Positions 29,281 through 37,531 of a stretch of DNA of 64,000 bases are shown here, in pieces. Both the position numbers and the translations under genes were made by a program. Origin of the DNA: Candidatus Peregrinibacteria bacterium (lineage in GTDB: Bacteria > Patescibacteriota > Gracilibacteria > Peribacterales > Peribacteraceae). The stretch lies in contig JAUSFD010000017.1 in assembly GCA_030649955.1 (NCBI GenBank), forward strand, positions 115,591 to 179,590, in the 5' to 3' direction. The notes beneath the pieces were generated by a model, which was given only the letters and a program-made list of their open reading frames with translations, was not told where the DNA came from and did not search any database. Every line of letters starts with the position of its first letter. Position 1 is the stretch's first letter.

Positions 29281-29333
29281 TGGCTTGCGCAAGCCAAGGA
29301 AAGCATTCTGCCGGTAGGCAGAACGGCGGGGGT
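29281..29333 (+). repeat. Two-hairpin 53-bp repeat, copy 2 (right of TA module)
   Basis: TGGCTTGCGCAAGCCA differs from copy 1 only in the central four bases, and both centres (AATT, GCGC) are self-complementary. The second hairpin TTCTGCCGGTAGGCAGAA and GGCGGGGGT tail are conserved. Confidence 0.75.
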
Positions 29334-29392
29334 TGCCGCCTTGTAGGAGGCGGTTTTTGGCTGTACGATCTCCCACTTTCCTCCTCAATCCC

Positions 29393-29929
29393 ATGGCTAC
29401 GCAGATCTGTCGCATGTGCAAGCAGAAGATCCCCCTCGGTGCTAAGAAGTGTGGCAAGTGCGGTTCGGACTTGCGATCGTGGCCGCGCAGGCACCCCCTG
29501 CTCACCGGTCTCCTAAGCATCGTGGGATTCGTCATTCTCGTGAATGCTCTCGGTGGCTCCTCGCATTCCGCTACTGATGCCTCTGTCGCTGACTCTGGAA
29601 CACAGCAAACAGCACCTGCTCCTATTGCAGTCTCCGCCGTGGATCTTTACGCCGCATACGAGGCGAACGCTATCGCCGCTGATGATCAGTATGATGGGAA
29701 GACCCTCGCTGTGAGCGGAACGGTCGACTCCATTGGCAAGGACATCCTCGATACTCCCTACGTTGCTCTCCAGACGGGGAACATCATCTTCTCCGTTCAG
29801 TGCATGCTCTCCGACGATGTGGAGGCGAGCCAAGCAGCGACGCTCTCCAAGGGTGCGCGCATCACCGTCGTCGGCCGCAACTCCGGCAAGCTCGGGAATA
29901 TCATCCTGCGCGACTGTGTGATTCAGTAG
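29393..29929 (+). CDS. Zinc-ribbon membrane protein with OB-fold (tRNA_anti-like) domain
   Basis: 178 residues. A CxxC...CxxC zinc ribbon (CRMCKQKIPLGAKKCGKCG) opens the protein. A membrane helix (about 45-60), a Ser/Thr/Ala linker and an OB-like domain (about 85-178: YDGKTLAVSGTVDSIGKDIL, ARITVVGRNSGKLGNIILRD) follow. The OB part resembles the tRNA_anti-like family of small envelope proteins. ATG 29393 was chosen since the ribbon begins there; the leader is CT-rich. Confidence 0.8.
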   Translation: MATQICRMCKQKIPLGAKKCGKCGSDLRSWPRRHPLLTGLLSIVGFVILVNALGGSSHSATDASVADSGTQQTAPAPIAVSAVDLYAAYEANAIAADDQYDGKTLAVSGTVDSIGKDILDTPYVALQTGNIIFSVQCMLSDDVEASQAATLSKGARITVVGRNSGKLGNIILRDCVIQ

Positions 29930-29933
29930 GGGA

Positions 29934-30646
29934 TTACGCCCTCTGCGCCTCACTGTTTGCTGAAGGCTTTGCGAATGTGATCCACTCCGTCGTCTGGCTG
30001 CCATCCCGATTGATGAGCCGAACTCCCGCTACGGTTGCATCTATTTCCACGGCGAGATCGTTGCCATTCTGAAAGGCACCACCATTCGCGACAGTGATTG
30101 TGGATGGCGCTCCTGTTCGCACATCCTGCACGAAGAATTGCTGAAGGATGGGCCGGTGATCGTGACCCTGCACTACCAGATCCTTCTCCAGGAACACTCC
30201 AAGGCGGAGACTATCGAGTACCGTTGGGGACATCGACTGAACAACTTTCTTCCCGTTCAGTACCGAGAATCTGTGTCGGGCAAGTGCATCTTCGGGTGAG
30301 ATTCCGTTTCCGGTTTCCTGCCCCTGTGGAGTCTCACCGCGCAAGATGCCGTCGATGCTTGCTCGGGTCTTCCCAAAGAGGTCGCGCGTCTGGTGACCGT
30401 GGTAGATGAGGATCCCCGGAGGAGCTCGACGTTCTTCCCGGTGTGCGCTGTGTACTCGTTGAACAACGACACCAGTGTCCTGAGCGCTCTCCTCGTGTGT
30501 TTGTTCATGTGATCCACCGTATCCCCATTGAGGATCAACTGAGCCTGCGTGTGCACTGCGTATTCCAGCAGATCCAGCGTTGCATCGAGCATCAGCGGCT
30601 CCTTGCCTAGGTGCATATCGCCGATGACGAGGATGCGTTCTGACAC
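29934..30646 (-). pseudogene. Decayed metallophosphoesterase (YfcE/PrpE-like)
   Basis: The first part, from GTG 30646, reads MSERILVIGDMHLGKEPLML and LILNGDTVDHMNKH with the DxH and GDxxD metal motifs. At about 30400-30420 the frame shifts: the other frame continues ILIYHGHQTRDLFG and ends with VVQGHDHRPI (GHxH motif). The GNHD-containing segment expected between the halves is missing, so this is an internal deletion plus frameshift and not a single-base sequencing error alone. Confidence 0.75.
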
Positions 30647-30689
30647 GATCTTGGGGGAGGGGGTATGGTAGGGTGCGCTCAGAGAGCAT

Positions 30690-31031
30690 TCAACCGATTT
30701 CCACCTGCTTCACGAACACGTTCCACGAGATCGATGTGCGGACCGGCGGCGTGTGGCGCTTCACGATGCCCTCGAGTACTTCGAGTGCGTCGGTGATGAC
30801 CTCAAGTCCAAATGGTCGACGATCAAGTTTCCACAGACCGTGAAAGCGAAGTCCACCGAGACCGTCATCTTCGCCTTCGTCGTCTTCAAATCCCGTGCAC
30901 ACAGGGATCGTGTGAATGGGAAGGTCATGAAGGATCCCTCCATGTCCGCATCGGCTCATAAGGACGCACCCATGCCCTTCGACATGAAGCGCATGGTGTA
31001 TGGGGGGTTTAAAGCCATCGTCGCTCTCTGA
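30690..31031 (+). pseudogene. Fused remnants of an AHSA1/SRPBCC gene and a DUF1428 gene
   Basis: 30708-30770 still encodes FTNTFHEIDVRTGGVWRFTM, a conserved AHSA1-type piece. The next frame from about 30753 encodes DALEYFECVGDDLKSKW, VIFAFVVFKSRAHRDRVNGK and MPFDMKRMVYGGFKAIV, the C-terminal two thirds of a DUF1428 protein lacking its N-terminus. The pieces are in different frames, so neither protein is intact. Confidence 0.75.
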
Positions 31032-31084
31032 GTTATAGGGGGAGCGAAACCTCGGCGAAGTCCGCCTCAGGCGGACGAGGACGG

Positions 31085-31132
31085 GTGAAGAGGATGGTGC
31101 ACGGTGGGTTCAAGGCGATCGTCGATGTGTGA
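31085..31132 (+). pseudogene. Second DUF1428 C-terminal remnant
   Basis: VKRMVHGGFKAIVDV and a stop codon duplicate the end of the preceding remnant (KRMVYGGFKAIVAL). A 50-nt stretch with a TCCGCC-TCA-GGCGGA hairpin separates them. It is a trace of a former tandem pair of DUF1428 genes. Confidence 0.65.
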
Positions 31133-31206
31133 GGGTGCGTGAAAATCGCTATTCTCCATGAGGTGCGACAATGCTTTCGCCAATGCTGATGTTAGTCAAA
31201 TCCCTT

Positions 31207-31758
31207 TTATATCCCATCATCCACGGTATATTCCCAACCGGGTTGCCATGCTTTGGCATGCCTCCAATCTTCCGCGATGGCTTGTTCCCAGTTTTTGCCT
31301 TTTAGGAGTACATCCAATGCCAATTGCGGACCTTGGTGCGCAACGATTGCTACACGTTTTCCCTTGTAGGATTTCTTCAACAGTTCGATGAAGTCCGACA
31401 CTCGTTTCTCGACGTCTCTGTAGCTTTCTCCGCCGGGAAAAGGATGGTCGATGTATTGCACCAGATCGTCTTTAAATTCATTGGTGTGTTTTTGCGTGAA
31501 GTCTCCATAGTTTGCCTCCCGCAATCTCTGGTCAGCAATGATCTTGAAACGTTCACCGAATGCGAGATCCGCCGAATCGATGGCTCTCTGCAAATCCGAA
31601 CAAAATACCACGTCATACATTCCCTGCGCCTGCTGGCCGAGCTCCTTGGCCTGTTTCTTCCCCAGTTCAGAAAGTTCTCCCTGAGCCCATCCTGTGGCGA
31701 GATCTTGGTCGTTGTCTTTTGTTGTGCCGTGGACAAAATAGGTGATTTTTACAGACAT
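31207..31758 (-). CDS. Histidine-phosphatase-superfamily protein with altered RHG motif
   Basis: 183 residues. The fold is clear from GELSELGKKQAKELG, FCSDLQRAIDSADLAFG, LREANYGDF, FPGGESYRDVEKRV and VAIVAHQGPQLALDVLL (second catalytic His). The usual RHGET start is FVHGTT here, so the phosphate-binding Arg is replaced by Val while the nucleophile His stays. Activity may be reduced or specialised. It lies outside the clear cassette junctions. Confidence 0.82.
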   Translation of the reverse strand: MSVKITYFVHGTTKDNDQDLATGWAQGELSELGKKQAKELGQQAQGMYDVVFCSDLQRAIDSADLAFGERFKIIADQRLREANYGDFTQKHTNEFKDDLVQYIDHPFPGGESYRDVEKRVSDFIELLKKSYKGKRVAIVAHQGPQLALDVLLKGKNWEQAIAEDWRHAKAWQPGWEYTVDDGI

Positions 31759-31778
31759 GTTGATAATGGCGTGGCGAT

Positions 31779-32321
31779 CTACTGGTTGCGCGGATCATCC
31801 TGAGGGTTGACGTACGTGAGGCCCCAGGGACCGATCCCGTGCAGCTGGATGACCGCACCGTCCTCGCTCCAGGCGAAGTGACGAGTGCCCGCGCGCATCA
31901 TGGCGAAGCTGCCCACCGGTAGCGTATTGAGCGCACCCTCCGTGAACGTTTCTCCCATGCCGATGGCCAAGGCTCCGGAGATCACCGTCACGTGCTCATC
32001 TGCAGGATGCTCGTGGGGGGCAATGCGGTACTTGGGAGGTACCTTGATCCGCATCGTGAAGGGGCCTGGTTTCGAGGAGTCCCCTTCGAGCACGGCAACC
32101 TTCGCTCCGGCAGGCAGGACGGGAGGGGCATCCACCCAGCGCACATCGGCTGCTTTCACGAGGATGTGCTCCGGCTGCATTGCCTCCTGCATCGCGGCTT
32201 CACTCGAGGCACCCGAGGGAGATGTATCTGTTGCCTGCGGAGTGCTCTCTGGAGCACAACTTGCAAGCAGCGCAGCCAATGCAAGAATTCCAAACGAAGA
32301 GAGAGAGTGTGTGATACGCAT
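31779..32321 (-). CDS. Cupin-domain lipoprotein
   Basis: 180 residues with a signal peptide and lipobox LLASCAPE. A Ser/Thr/Ala linker leads to a cupin barrel (about 60-175) with KYRIAPHEHPADEHVTVISG (metal-binding HxH...E-like first motif) and RAGTRHFAWSEDGA (second motif His). Cupins of this type bind a metal and may act as sensors or dioxygenase-like enzymes. It begins 134 nt after the MopE-like gene end on the same strand, with a hairpin between. Confidence 0.82.
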   Translation of the reverse strand: MRITHSLSSFGILALAALLASCAPESTPQATDTSPSGASSEAAMQEAMQPEHILVKAADVRWVDAPPVLPAGAKVAVLEGDSSKPGPFTMRIKVPPKYRIAPHEHPADEHVTVISGALAIGMGETFTEGALNTLPVGSFAMMRAGTRHFAWSEDGAVIQLHGIGPWGLTYVNPQDDPRNQ

Positions 32322-32390
32322 ACGGGGAGACTACACCCTGCTCTGTATGAGTCAAAGAGCCGATACCACTGTGGCTCGCCATTGTGCGCG

Positions 32391-32436
32391 GCACGGTGAA
32401 CCCAGCCAATGGGCTCTCCACGGGCTGGGTTCATAG
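32391..32436. terminator. Stem-loop downstream of the MopE-like gene
   Basis: TGAACCCAGCC pairs with GGCTGGGTTCA around a loop of about 17 nt. It lies between the end of the minus-strand MopE-like gene and the cupin gene. There is no U-tract. Confidence 0.4.
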
Positions 32437-32455
32437 CGACATTGCTCTTTCACTG

Positions 32456-33904
32456 CTACGCGCAGACGAGATCCTCATCCACGGATCCGTCGCAGTCATC
32501 GTCGAGCGTGTTGCAGGACTCGGGCGATGGGCTGACCGTTTGCGTGCAAGTGAGGCCGCTGGGCCCTGGGCCCGGTACTCCGGTGCAGGTGTAATTCGCC
32601 GTGCACACTCCCGTGGTATTCGTACCGCCACCCGTGCAGGCACTGCCTAAACCGGGGACATCGTCGACTATACCATCGCAGTCATCGTCGATGCTGTTGC
32701 AGACTTCGGAGGAGGACGGACCTGGTGTGCAGGAGTTCACGAAAGCGCCATTCACACAGGACGATGCACCTGTTGCCTGACAGGCACCCGTGCCGCAGGA
32801 AGTCGGTGTTGAGGGGATTCCCTCGTCCACGGCCCCATCGCAATCATCATCAAGGTTGTTGCAGGTTTCGCTGCCACCAACCCCAGGAATGCATTGCTGC
32901 GGCTCGCCAGCGACGCAGCTATTCACCGTTCTCTGGCAGACGCCAACGCCGCACGTCGTCTGACCGAGTTCTTCATCGGTGGATGCATCACAATCATTGT
33001 CGAGGCCATCGCAGATTTCCGGCGCGGGGATGCATTCCGCGGGCAGCAGAGTCTTCACCGTTGGAACACAGATTTCTTCCGTTCGTACAGCTTTGAGTGA
33101 TTTGACGCCGAATTGATCGTGGGTGAGGACATTTCTGTTCACCGTGTTGTGCGGGATAACCTCGTAGCACACCAGGTGATTCTTCTCGTCGACGATTTGG
33201 TGGACCTTCCCGTTGTGAGTCTTTTCTACGGGATTGCAGAGGTAGCGTGCCCGAATGACTTCAAACTGCTTCTGTTGGAACTGATCCCGGAGCGTTACGC
33301 CCTTGGCAAGTTCATAGGGTTCGATGTCCCAGCAGAGGTAGTGGTTGGCATTCTGTGGCACGGGTGGCACGAGTGCACTGATTACCTTCTCAGCTGCGTT
33401 CGGCGGCAGCTTATCAAAGGGAATGCCGATTTTTTTCTTGCCGGTGGGCGTAAGCAAATAGCGGGGCTTCGTGACCACGATTGGCCGTTGCTCGAACTGG
33501 TTCTGGATGAAGACCGTTCGCGGCGTAAACGTAGCCTGGCTTTGAACCCGATAGGCAAGATAGTGGAGGTCCGGTCTTCGTGGATTGAACACAATGCCAG
33601 CGTGGAGCTTTCTGACAGGATTGAGGAGTCTCTCGATCAGAACGAGCGTGAAATCCGTTTGGTTGATGAACTGGTCTCGGAGAACAACGCTGATTGGCTG
33701 AATCGATTTATCCAGGAGATAGCTCAAATAGTGATCACAGTTGACGCCCTCATCGGCCACGCCGTTGCCATTGTCGTCTTTGCCGTTACAGATTTCTGCA
33801 TTTGGTACGCCCTGTGCGCCGCTCATGAGCGGCAGCAGGACGACGCCGAAGAGTGCCACGAAGCAGCACGCGAGGATGACCATCGGATTGCGTATGATCT
33901 TCAT
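32456..33904 (-). CDS. Secreted MopE-like protein with conserved N-terminal repeat region
   Basis: 482 residues with a signal peptide. Residues about 30-285 hold a repeated module (VVLRDQF, LLNPVRK, VFIQNQFEQR, RYLLTPTGKKK, LRDQFQQKQFEVIRARYLCN) shared with the protein at 54607-56082. Residues about 290-482 carry five MopE-type putative metal-binding repeats such as PEICDGLDNDCDASTDE and ETCNNLDDDCDGAVDEG, with Cys-rich spacers (GTGACQATGASSC). Such repeats bind Ca or Cu in known members. TATACT (33945-33940) and a CT-rich leader precede ATG 33904. Confidence 0.8.
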   Translation of the reverse strand: MKIIRNPMVILACCFVALFGVVLLPLMSGAQGVPNAEICNGKDDNGNGVADEGVNCDHYLSYLLDKSIQPISVVLRDQFINQTDFTLVLIERLLNPVRKLHAGIVFNPRRPDLHYLAYRVQSQATFTPRTVFIQNQFEQRPIVVTKPRYLLTPTGKKKIGIPFDKLPPNAAEKVISALVPPVPQNANHYLCWDIEPYELAKGVTLRDQFQQKQFEVIRARYLCNPVEKTHNGKVHQIVDEKNHLVCYEVIPHNTVNRNVLTHDQFGVKSLKAVRTEEICVPTVKTLLPAECIPAPEICDGLDNDCDASTDEELGQTTCGVGVCQRTVNSCVAGEPQQCIPGVGGSETCNNLDDDCDGAVDEGIPSTPTSCGTGACQATGASSCVNGAFVNSCTPGPSSSEVCNSIDDDCDGIVDDVPGLGSACTGGGTNTTGVCTANYTCTGVPGPGPSGLTCTQTVSPSPESCNTLDDDCDGSVDEDLVCA

Positions 33905-34059
33905 TGTTGTTGGGGGTAAGAGGTAGAGAGCAGAGGACGAGTATAGCAGAACCACTGCCCGTACAAGTTCTGAAGCGCAGCAATTGGCGTTATGGCATCA
34001 TGCTGCTCTTCAACATGCTTCCGTGATGAAACCAGTGCCTTCCGTCCTCCAGGGAGGTC

Positions 34060-34863
34060 TCAGTGAACCTCGCCTTCCCCATCCGCCCAGAAGACGAACG
34101 TGAAGACCTTGTGGCCGTTACCGAGGTCACGTTCGAAGAGGGAGGCACGATCCTTACCATCCCTGTGGATGACCTTGCCCCACTGCGGCGGACCATCTGC
34201 ATCGTCGACATCACCCTTCGCCTGCGGTGCCGTCACCGATCCAACAGTTGTCGTGGAGTCGAGGTGCGCGTAGATCAGCTCCAATTGCTCGTAGTCATGT
34301 GCGTTGGGGTGCTGATTCAGCGTGGGATCGCTCGAGTAATCCATGCAGCTCCCGAGCGGCGTGTTCCCGAAGTTCTCATCCTGGTGATTGAGCCCGAACG
34401 TGTGCCCGACTTCCTGGCACAGCACGAGGTTGCGCCACGCGGGAGTATTGTACGTTGACGTGGTGAAGTAGGTGTCGTTGAGCTTGGTTGTGCCCTGTGT
34501 GATGTGACCGCCGCTCACCCAGATCTGCGCGAGGCCGAGCCATCCATTGTTGCCGTACTTCGCATTGCACACCTCCACTCGTCCGGCCGTGGGTCGGCAG
34601 CTCTTCCTCCCTTGTCCTGCGACGATACTCGTATCGAGAACACTTGAGAGACTCCAGTCGCTGGACGTTGTTGCAAGGTACGGATCCCAGGCTGTCGAAA
34701 CGTTATCACCCAACTTCAGACTGAAGGGGTTGCTCTGACGAGCCCAGTGGTAGTTGCCCCACGAATGATTCGCGTAGGCGACCGTCGCGAACAACGACGC
34801 AGCGACGAGTGCAATGGGGAGAGCGGAGGACAAGCGCAGAGCGCTCTTGTGGTGGGGGGTCAT
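34060..34863 (-). CDS. Secreted metzincin-like protein with QExxH site
   Basis: 267 residues with a signal peptide (ALPIALVAASLFATVAYA). The zinc-site region reads CQEVGHTFGLNHQDENFGNT: it keeps Glu, the later two His and Gly of HExxHxxGxxH but has Gln in place of the first His. DYSSDPTLNQHPNAHDYEQL with a preceding CM gives the Met-turn-like part. It may be an inactive or altered metalloprotease. TATAGT lies 6 nt before ATG 34863, so it is probably leaderless. Confidence 0.78.
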   Translation of the reverse strand: MTPHHKSALRLSSALPIALVAASLFATVAYANHSWGNYHWARQSNPFSLKLGDNVSTAWDPYLATTSSDWSLSSVLDTSIVAGQGRKSCRPTAGRVEVCNAKYGNNGWLGLAQIWVSGGHITQGTTKLNDTYFTTSTYNTPAWRNLVLCQEVGHTFGLNHQDENFGNTPLGSCMDYSSDPTLNQHPNAHDYEQLELIYAHLDSTTTVGSVTAPQAKGDVDDADGPPQWGKVIHRDGKDRASLFERDLGNGHKVFTFVFWADGEGEVH

Positions 34864-34989
34864 GAGGTGACTATATCATGATAAAACTGAAATGCAAGAA
34901 CTTGCTTGCGATAATCAGCATGGCTCTCCCAAAACAAAAACGGACAGCCGCATCGTACCGTGCAGCTGCCCGCAGTGGTTGAGCGCTGC

Positions 34990-35535
34990 TCAGATCCGCT
35001 CAACCTTCTCCACGCAGAAATCGATGCTCTCGGTGGCAGTTGTGTCGCCCTTGGAGTTGAGTTCTGGAGCCTTCCACCTGCACGGCCACGCCTCAAAGAG
35101 GTTGTAGCGCATCACTTCGTTGCCCGCTCGATCAAGGTAGATGATGGAGATGGACTTGCGATCCGTCGTCCCCGCGAGGACCTTCTTGTACCACTCACGG
35201 AGGGCATCCTCCCTTGCGGGGTCATTAACGAATCCCCGTTTGAGGATGATGTTGCCGTACTTCACCTTCCCGGGTCGCTTATGGAGTGTCGCAAGACCGG
35301 CGTCCTGCTCCTCGATCACCTCCACTTCCGATTCGACCCCGGAGACTTCCTTGAACCCCCCGACGATGACGCCATCGATCTCTACTCTGAAATTCGACGG
35401 CAGGAAGAGTTTCTGCTTCGACACGTCCGCTGCCGGAGCAGGACTCGCGGCGATGATGACGGGCAGGAGGACAGTGAAACCTGCGGCTGCTGCGAGCAGT
35501 CGCCAGCCCGGTGATGTGTGGGTGAAGGAGTTCAT
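34990..35535 (-). CDS. Signal-peptide-bearing tail-tube (phage T4 gp19-like) protein
   Basis: 181 residues from ATG 35535. Residues about 10-37 are a Sec-type signal peptide (AAAAGFTVLLPVIIAASPAP then AA). The mature part reads FRVEIDGVIVGGFKEVSGVE, KYGNIILKRGFVNDPAREDA, SIIYLDRAGNEVMRYNLFEA and WPCRWKAPELNSKGDTTATE. This matches tube proteins of contractile phages and injection systems (Hcp/gp19 fold). No sheath, baseplate or ATPase gene is nearby, and tube proteins normally lack a signal peptide. Confidence 0.8.
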   Translation of the reverse strand: MNSFTHTSPGWRLLAAAAGFTVLLPVIIAASPAPAADVSKQKLFLPSNFRVEIDGVIVGGFKEVSGVESEVEVIEEQDAGLATLHKRPGKVKYGNIILKRGFVNDPAREDALREWYKKVLAGTTDRKSISIIYLDRAGNEVMRYNLFEAWPCRWKAPELNSKGDTTATESIDFCVEKVERI

Positions 35536-35597
35536 AGAATATGAAGGGAAGAAAGGAGCCATTCTACTCCAAGGTGAGCCACTCTACGACAAATACC

Positions 35598-35910
35598 TGA
35601 CTATAGTTGTATTTCCGGTTACCGTCACATTCTACAATGCCTCCAATCGACAGATTGAAGCAAATTCTGGTGGCCGCTCCACGTGATCGCGAGCTACGTA
35701 ATGCCGCTGCGCCGCAGGTGGCACAAAAAATCTGCTTCTCTATTCGCAGCGAGCGATTTTACATGGAGCTCTGTAATGATCCTTGTCACAACCATTTGTC
35801 GGCCCCTTCGTCAGGCACAGGATAAACTCCGTATGGCGAAGACGAACGATGGGTGCTTCCCCCGCCTGGACCGAACGGTCGGATCGTTTGGGCTGGGAGG
35901 AGTTTGTGTC
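35598..35910. repeat. Degenerate cassette junction (left limit of array)
   Basis: 35598-35670 (GTTGTATTTCCGGTTAC and onward to GGTGG) resembles the stretch that precedes the tRNA-like box at 46617. CGATGGGTGCTTCC (35848-35861) and an exact AGGAGTTTGTGTC (35898-35910) are the right half of a junction split by a 36-nt GC-rich insert. CCTTCGTCAGGCACAGGATA near 35813 is a different dispersed repeat. The 35563-35960 interval holds no gene. Confidence 0.55.
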
Positions 35911-35960
35911 TTTTCCTCCCGAATTCCCGCTATACTCACGCGCTTCTTTCCGCTCCCCTC

Positions 35961-37412
35961 ATGGACCACGGCGACGTCATCCTCCGTTTCCAGGATGTGC
36001 ACTTTCACTACGATCACCATAAGCCCGTGCTCGACGGCGCGAATTTTTCGGTGCGCGAGAATGCGAAGCTCACGATCATGGGCCAGAACGGCGCTGGCAA
36101 GAGCACGATCTTCAAATTGATCACCGGTGTACTCACACCGCAGGGGGGCGAGATTCACATCAAGAGGGGAACGACAATCGGCATCGCGCAGCAGGTGATT
36201 CCCCATGATCATCTCCAGAAGACTGTCCGCGAATTCTTCGAAGGGGCGTTTGCCGAAAAGAAGTACGACATCGAGAGACACATCGCGAAAGTGCTCGACG
36301 TCGTGCATCTGGATGCTCCGCTCGTGAAGAATCTCTCTGCTTTCTCCGGTGGCCAGAAAGCGCGTCTACTCCTGGCATTCGCACTCATCCAGGAACCAGA
36401 CATACTGCTTCTCGACGAGCCGACCAACAACCTGGACCGCGCAGGTATAGAGCATCTGACTGATTTCCTCGCTCTGTACGAAAAAACCTGCATCGTGATC
36501 TCCCACGATGCGGCTTTCCTCAACAGTTTCACGCACGGGGTATTGCATCTCGATACGTTCACACACTTCGTGACGCAGTACGTGGGCGATTACTTCGACG
36601 TCGTCGAGCAGATCGAGGCGCAAATCGAACGCGAGCAGCGGCAGAATGCGCGAATGGAGAAAGACATTCTCAGCCAGAAGGAGAAAATCAACTTCTTCTC
36701 ACACAAGGGAGGAAAAATGCGCAAGCTCGCGAGCAAAATGCGCGATGCGGTCGAAGAAGCGGAGGAGAACAAAGTTCAAGTGCGTCGCGACGATGCGACC
36801 CTGCCTCCTTTCTCCATCGACTCAGAACCCTTCAAAAAGCCCCTCGTGCACATCCGATCGGTGACGGTGATGAAACAGAGCAAGCAAACGAAGAAGAAGG
36901 TGGAAGTGACGGTCCATAACAGGCATCGCCTGCTCATCACGGGCCCGAATGGTATCGGTAAGAGTTCCCTCCTGGAAGCCATGGCCAATGGGGCAGAGAA
37001 GGGTGCGGTGATAGCGGAGGGCGTCCGTGTGGGGTACTACCGTCAGGATTTCTCCGGCTTGCCTATGGAGAAGACCGTGTACGAAATCCTGGAACAGGAA
37101 ATGGAGAAGCCCAACAAGCAGCACGTCTACGCAACGGCAGCGCGTTTCCTCCTCCCCGGAGACAAACTGCAGGCAAAGGCGGGTTCGCTCTCCGAAGGCC
37201 TCAAAGGACTGCTCTGCTTCGCGCGGTTCACTCTCCAACAACCTTCTCTCCTGATCCTCGATGAGCCAACCAATCACATCAATTTCCGCCACTTGCCGGT
37301 TATCGCCAAGGCTCTCAATGAATACGAAGGAGGAATGATTTTGGTGAGCCATGATCATGAGTTCGTCTCCCAGATCGAGATGAATGAGGAATTGGATCTT
37401 GGAGCTCTCTGA
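35961..37412 (+). CDS. ABC-F family ATPase
   Basis: 483 residues from ATG 35961. Two ABC domains are joined by a charged helical linker (about 240-300). Domain 1 has GQNGAGKST, FSGGQKARLLLA and LLLDEPTNNLD; domain 2 has GPNGIGKSS, a weak signature SLSEGLKGLLCF and LLILDEPTNHIN. There are no membrane helices, so this is a ribosome-acting or regulatory ABC-F rather than a transporter. TATACT (35931-35936) precedes a CT-rich leader. It is one of the few + strand genes in the array and precedes the first clear junction. Confidence 0.9.
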   Translation: MDHGDVILRFQDVHFHYDHHKPVLDGANFSVRENAKLTIMGQNGAGKSTIFKLITGVLTPQGGEIHIKRGTTIGIAQQVIPHDHLQKTVREFFEGAFAEKKYDIERHIAKVLDVVHLDAPLVKNLSAFSGGQKARLLLAFALIQEPDILLLDEPTNNLDRAGIEHLTDFLALYEKTCIVISHDAAFLNSFTHGVLHLDTFTHFVTQYVGDYFDVVEQIEAQIEREQRQNARMEKDILSQKEKINFFSHKGGKMRKLASKMRDAVEEAEENKVQVRRDDATLPPFSIDSEPFKKPLVHIRSVTVMKQSKQTKKKVEVTVHNRHRLLITGPNGIGKSSLLEAMANGAEKGAVIAEGVRVGYYRQDFSGLPMEKTVYEILEQEMEKPNKQHVYATAARFLLPGDKLQAKAGSLSEGLKGLLCFARFTLQQPSLLILDEPTNHINFRHLPVIAKALNEYEGGMILVSHDHEFVSQIEMNEELDLGAL

Positions 37413-37432
37413 GAGGCTGTCGTGAAGCCGGG

Positions 37433-37531
37433 TGGAGCGGGTTGCCCTGAAAGGGCCCCTTTGGGGCTGGCTTGCCGATCGAAGCCCAAAGTGAAGGCTG
37501 GATGGTAGTACAACTACTACGAGTTCTTCTG
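37433..37531 (-). repeat. Cassette junction A
   Basis: The tRNA-like box TGGAGCGGGTTG is followed by twin hairpins CCCTGAAAGGG and GCCCCTTTGGGGC, a CCGATCGAAGCCC...GAAGGC module, TACAACTAC and a diverged right box (CGAGTTCTTCTG). It supplies the stop of the next minus-strand gene. Confidence 0.75.
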
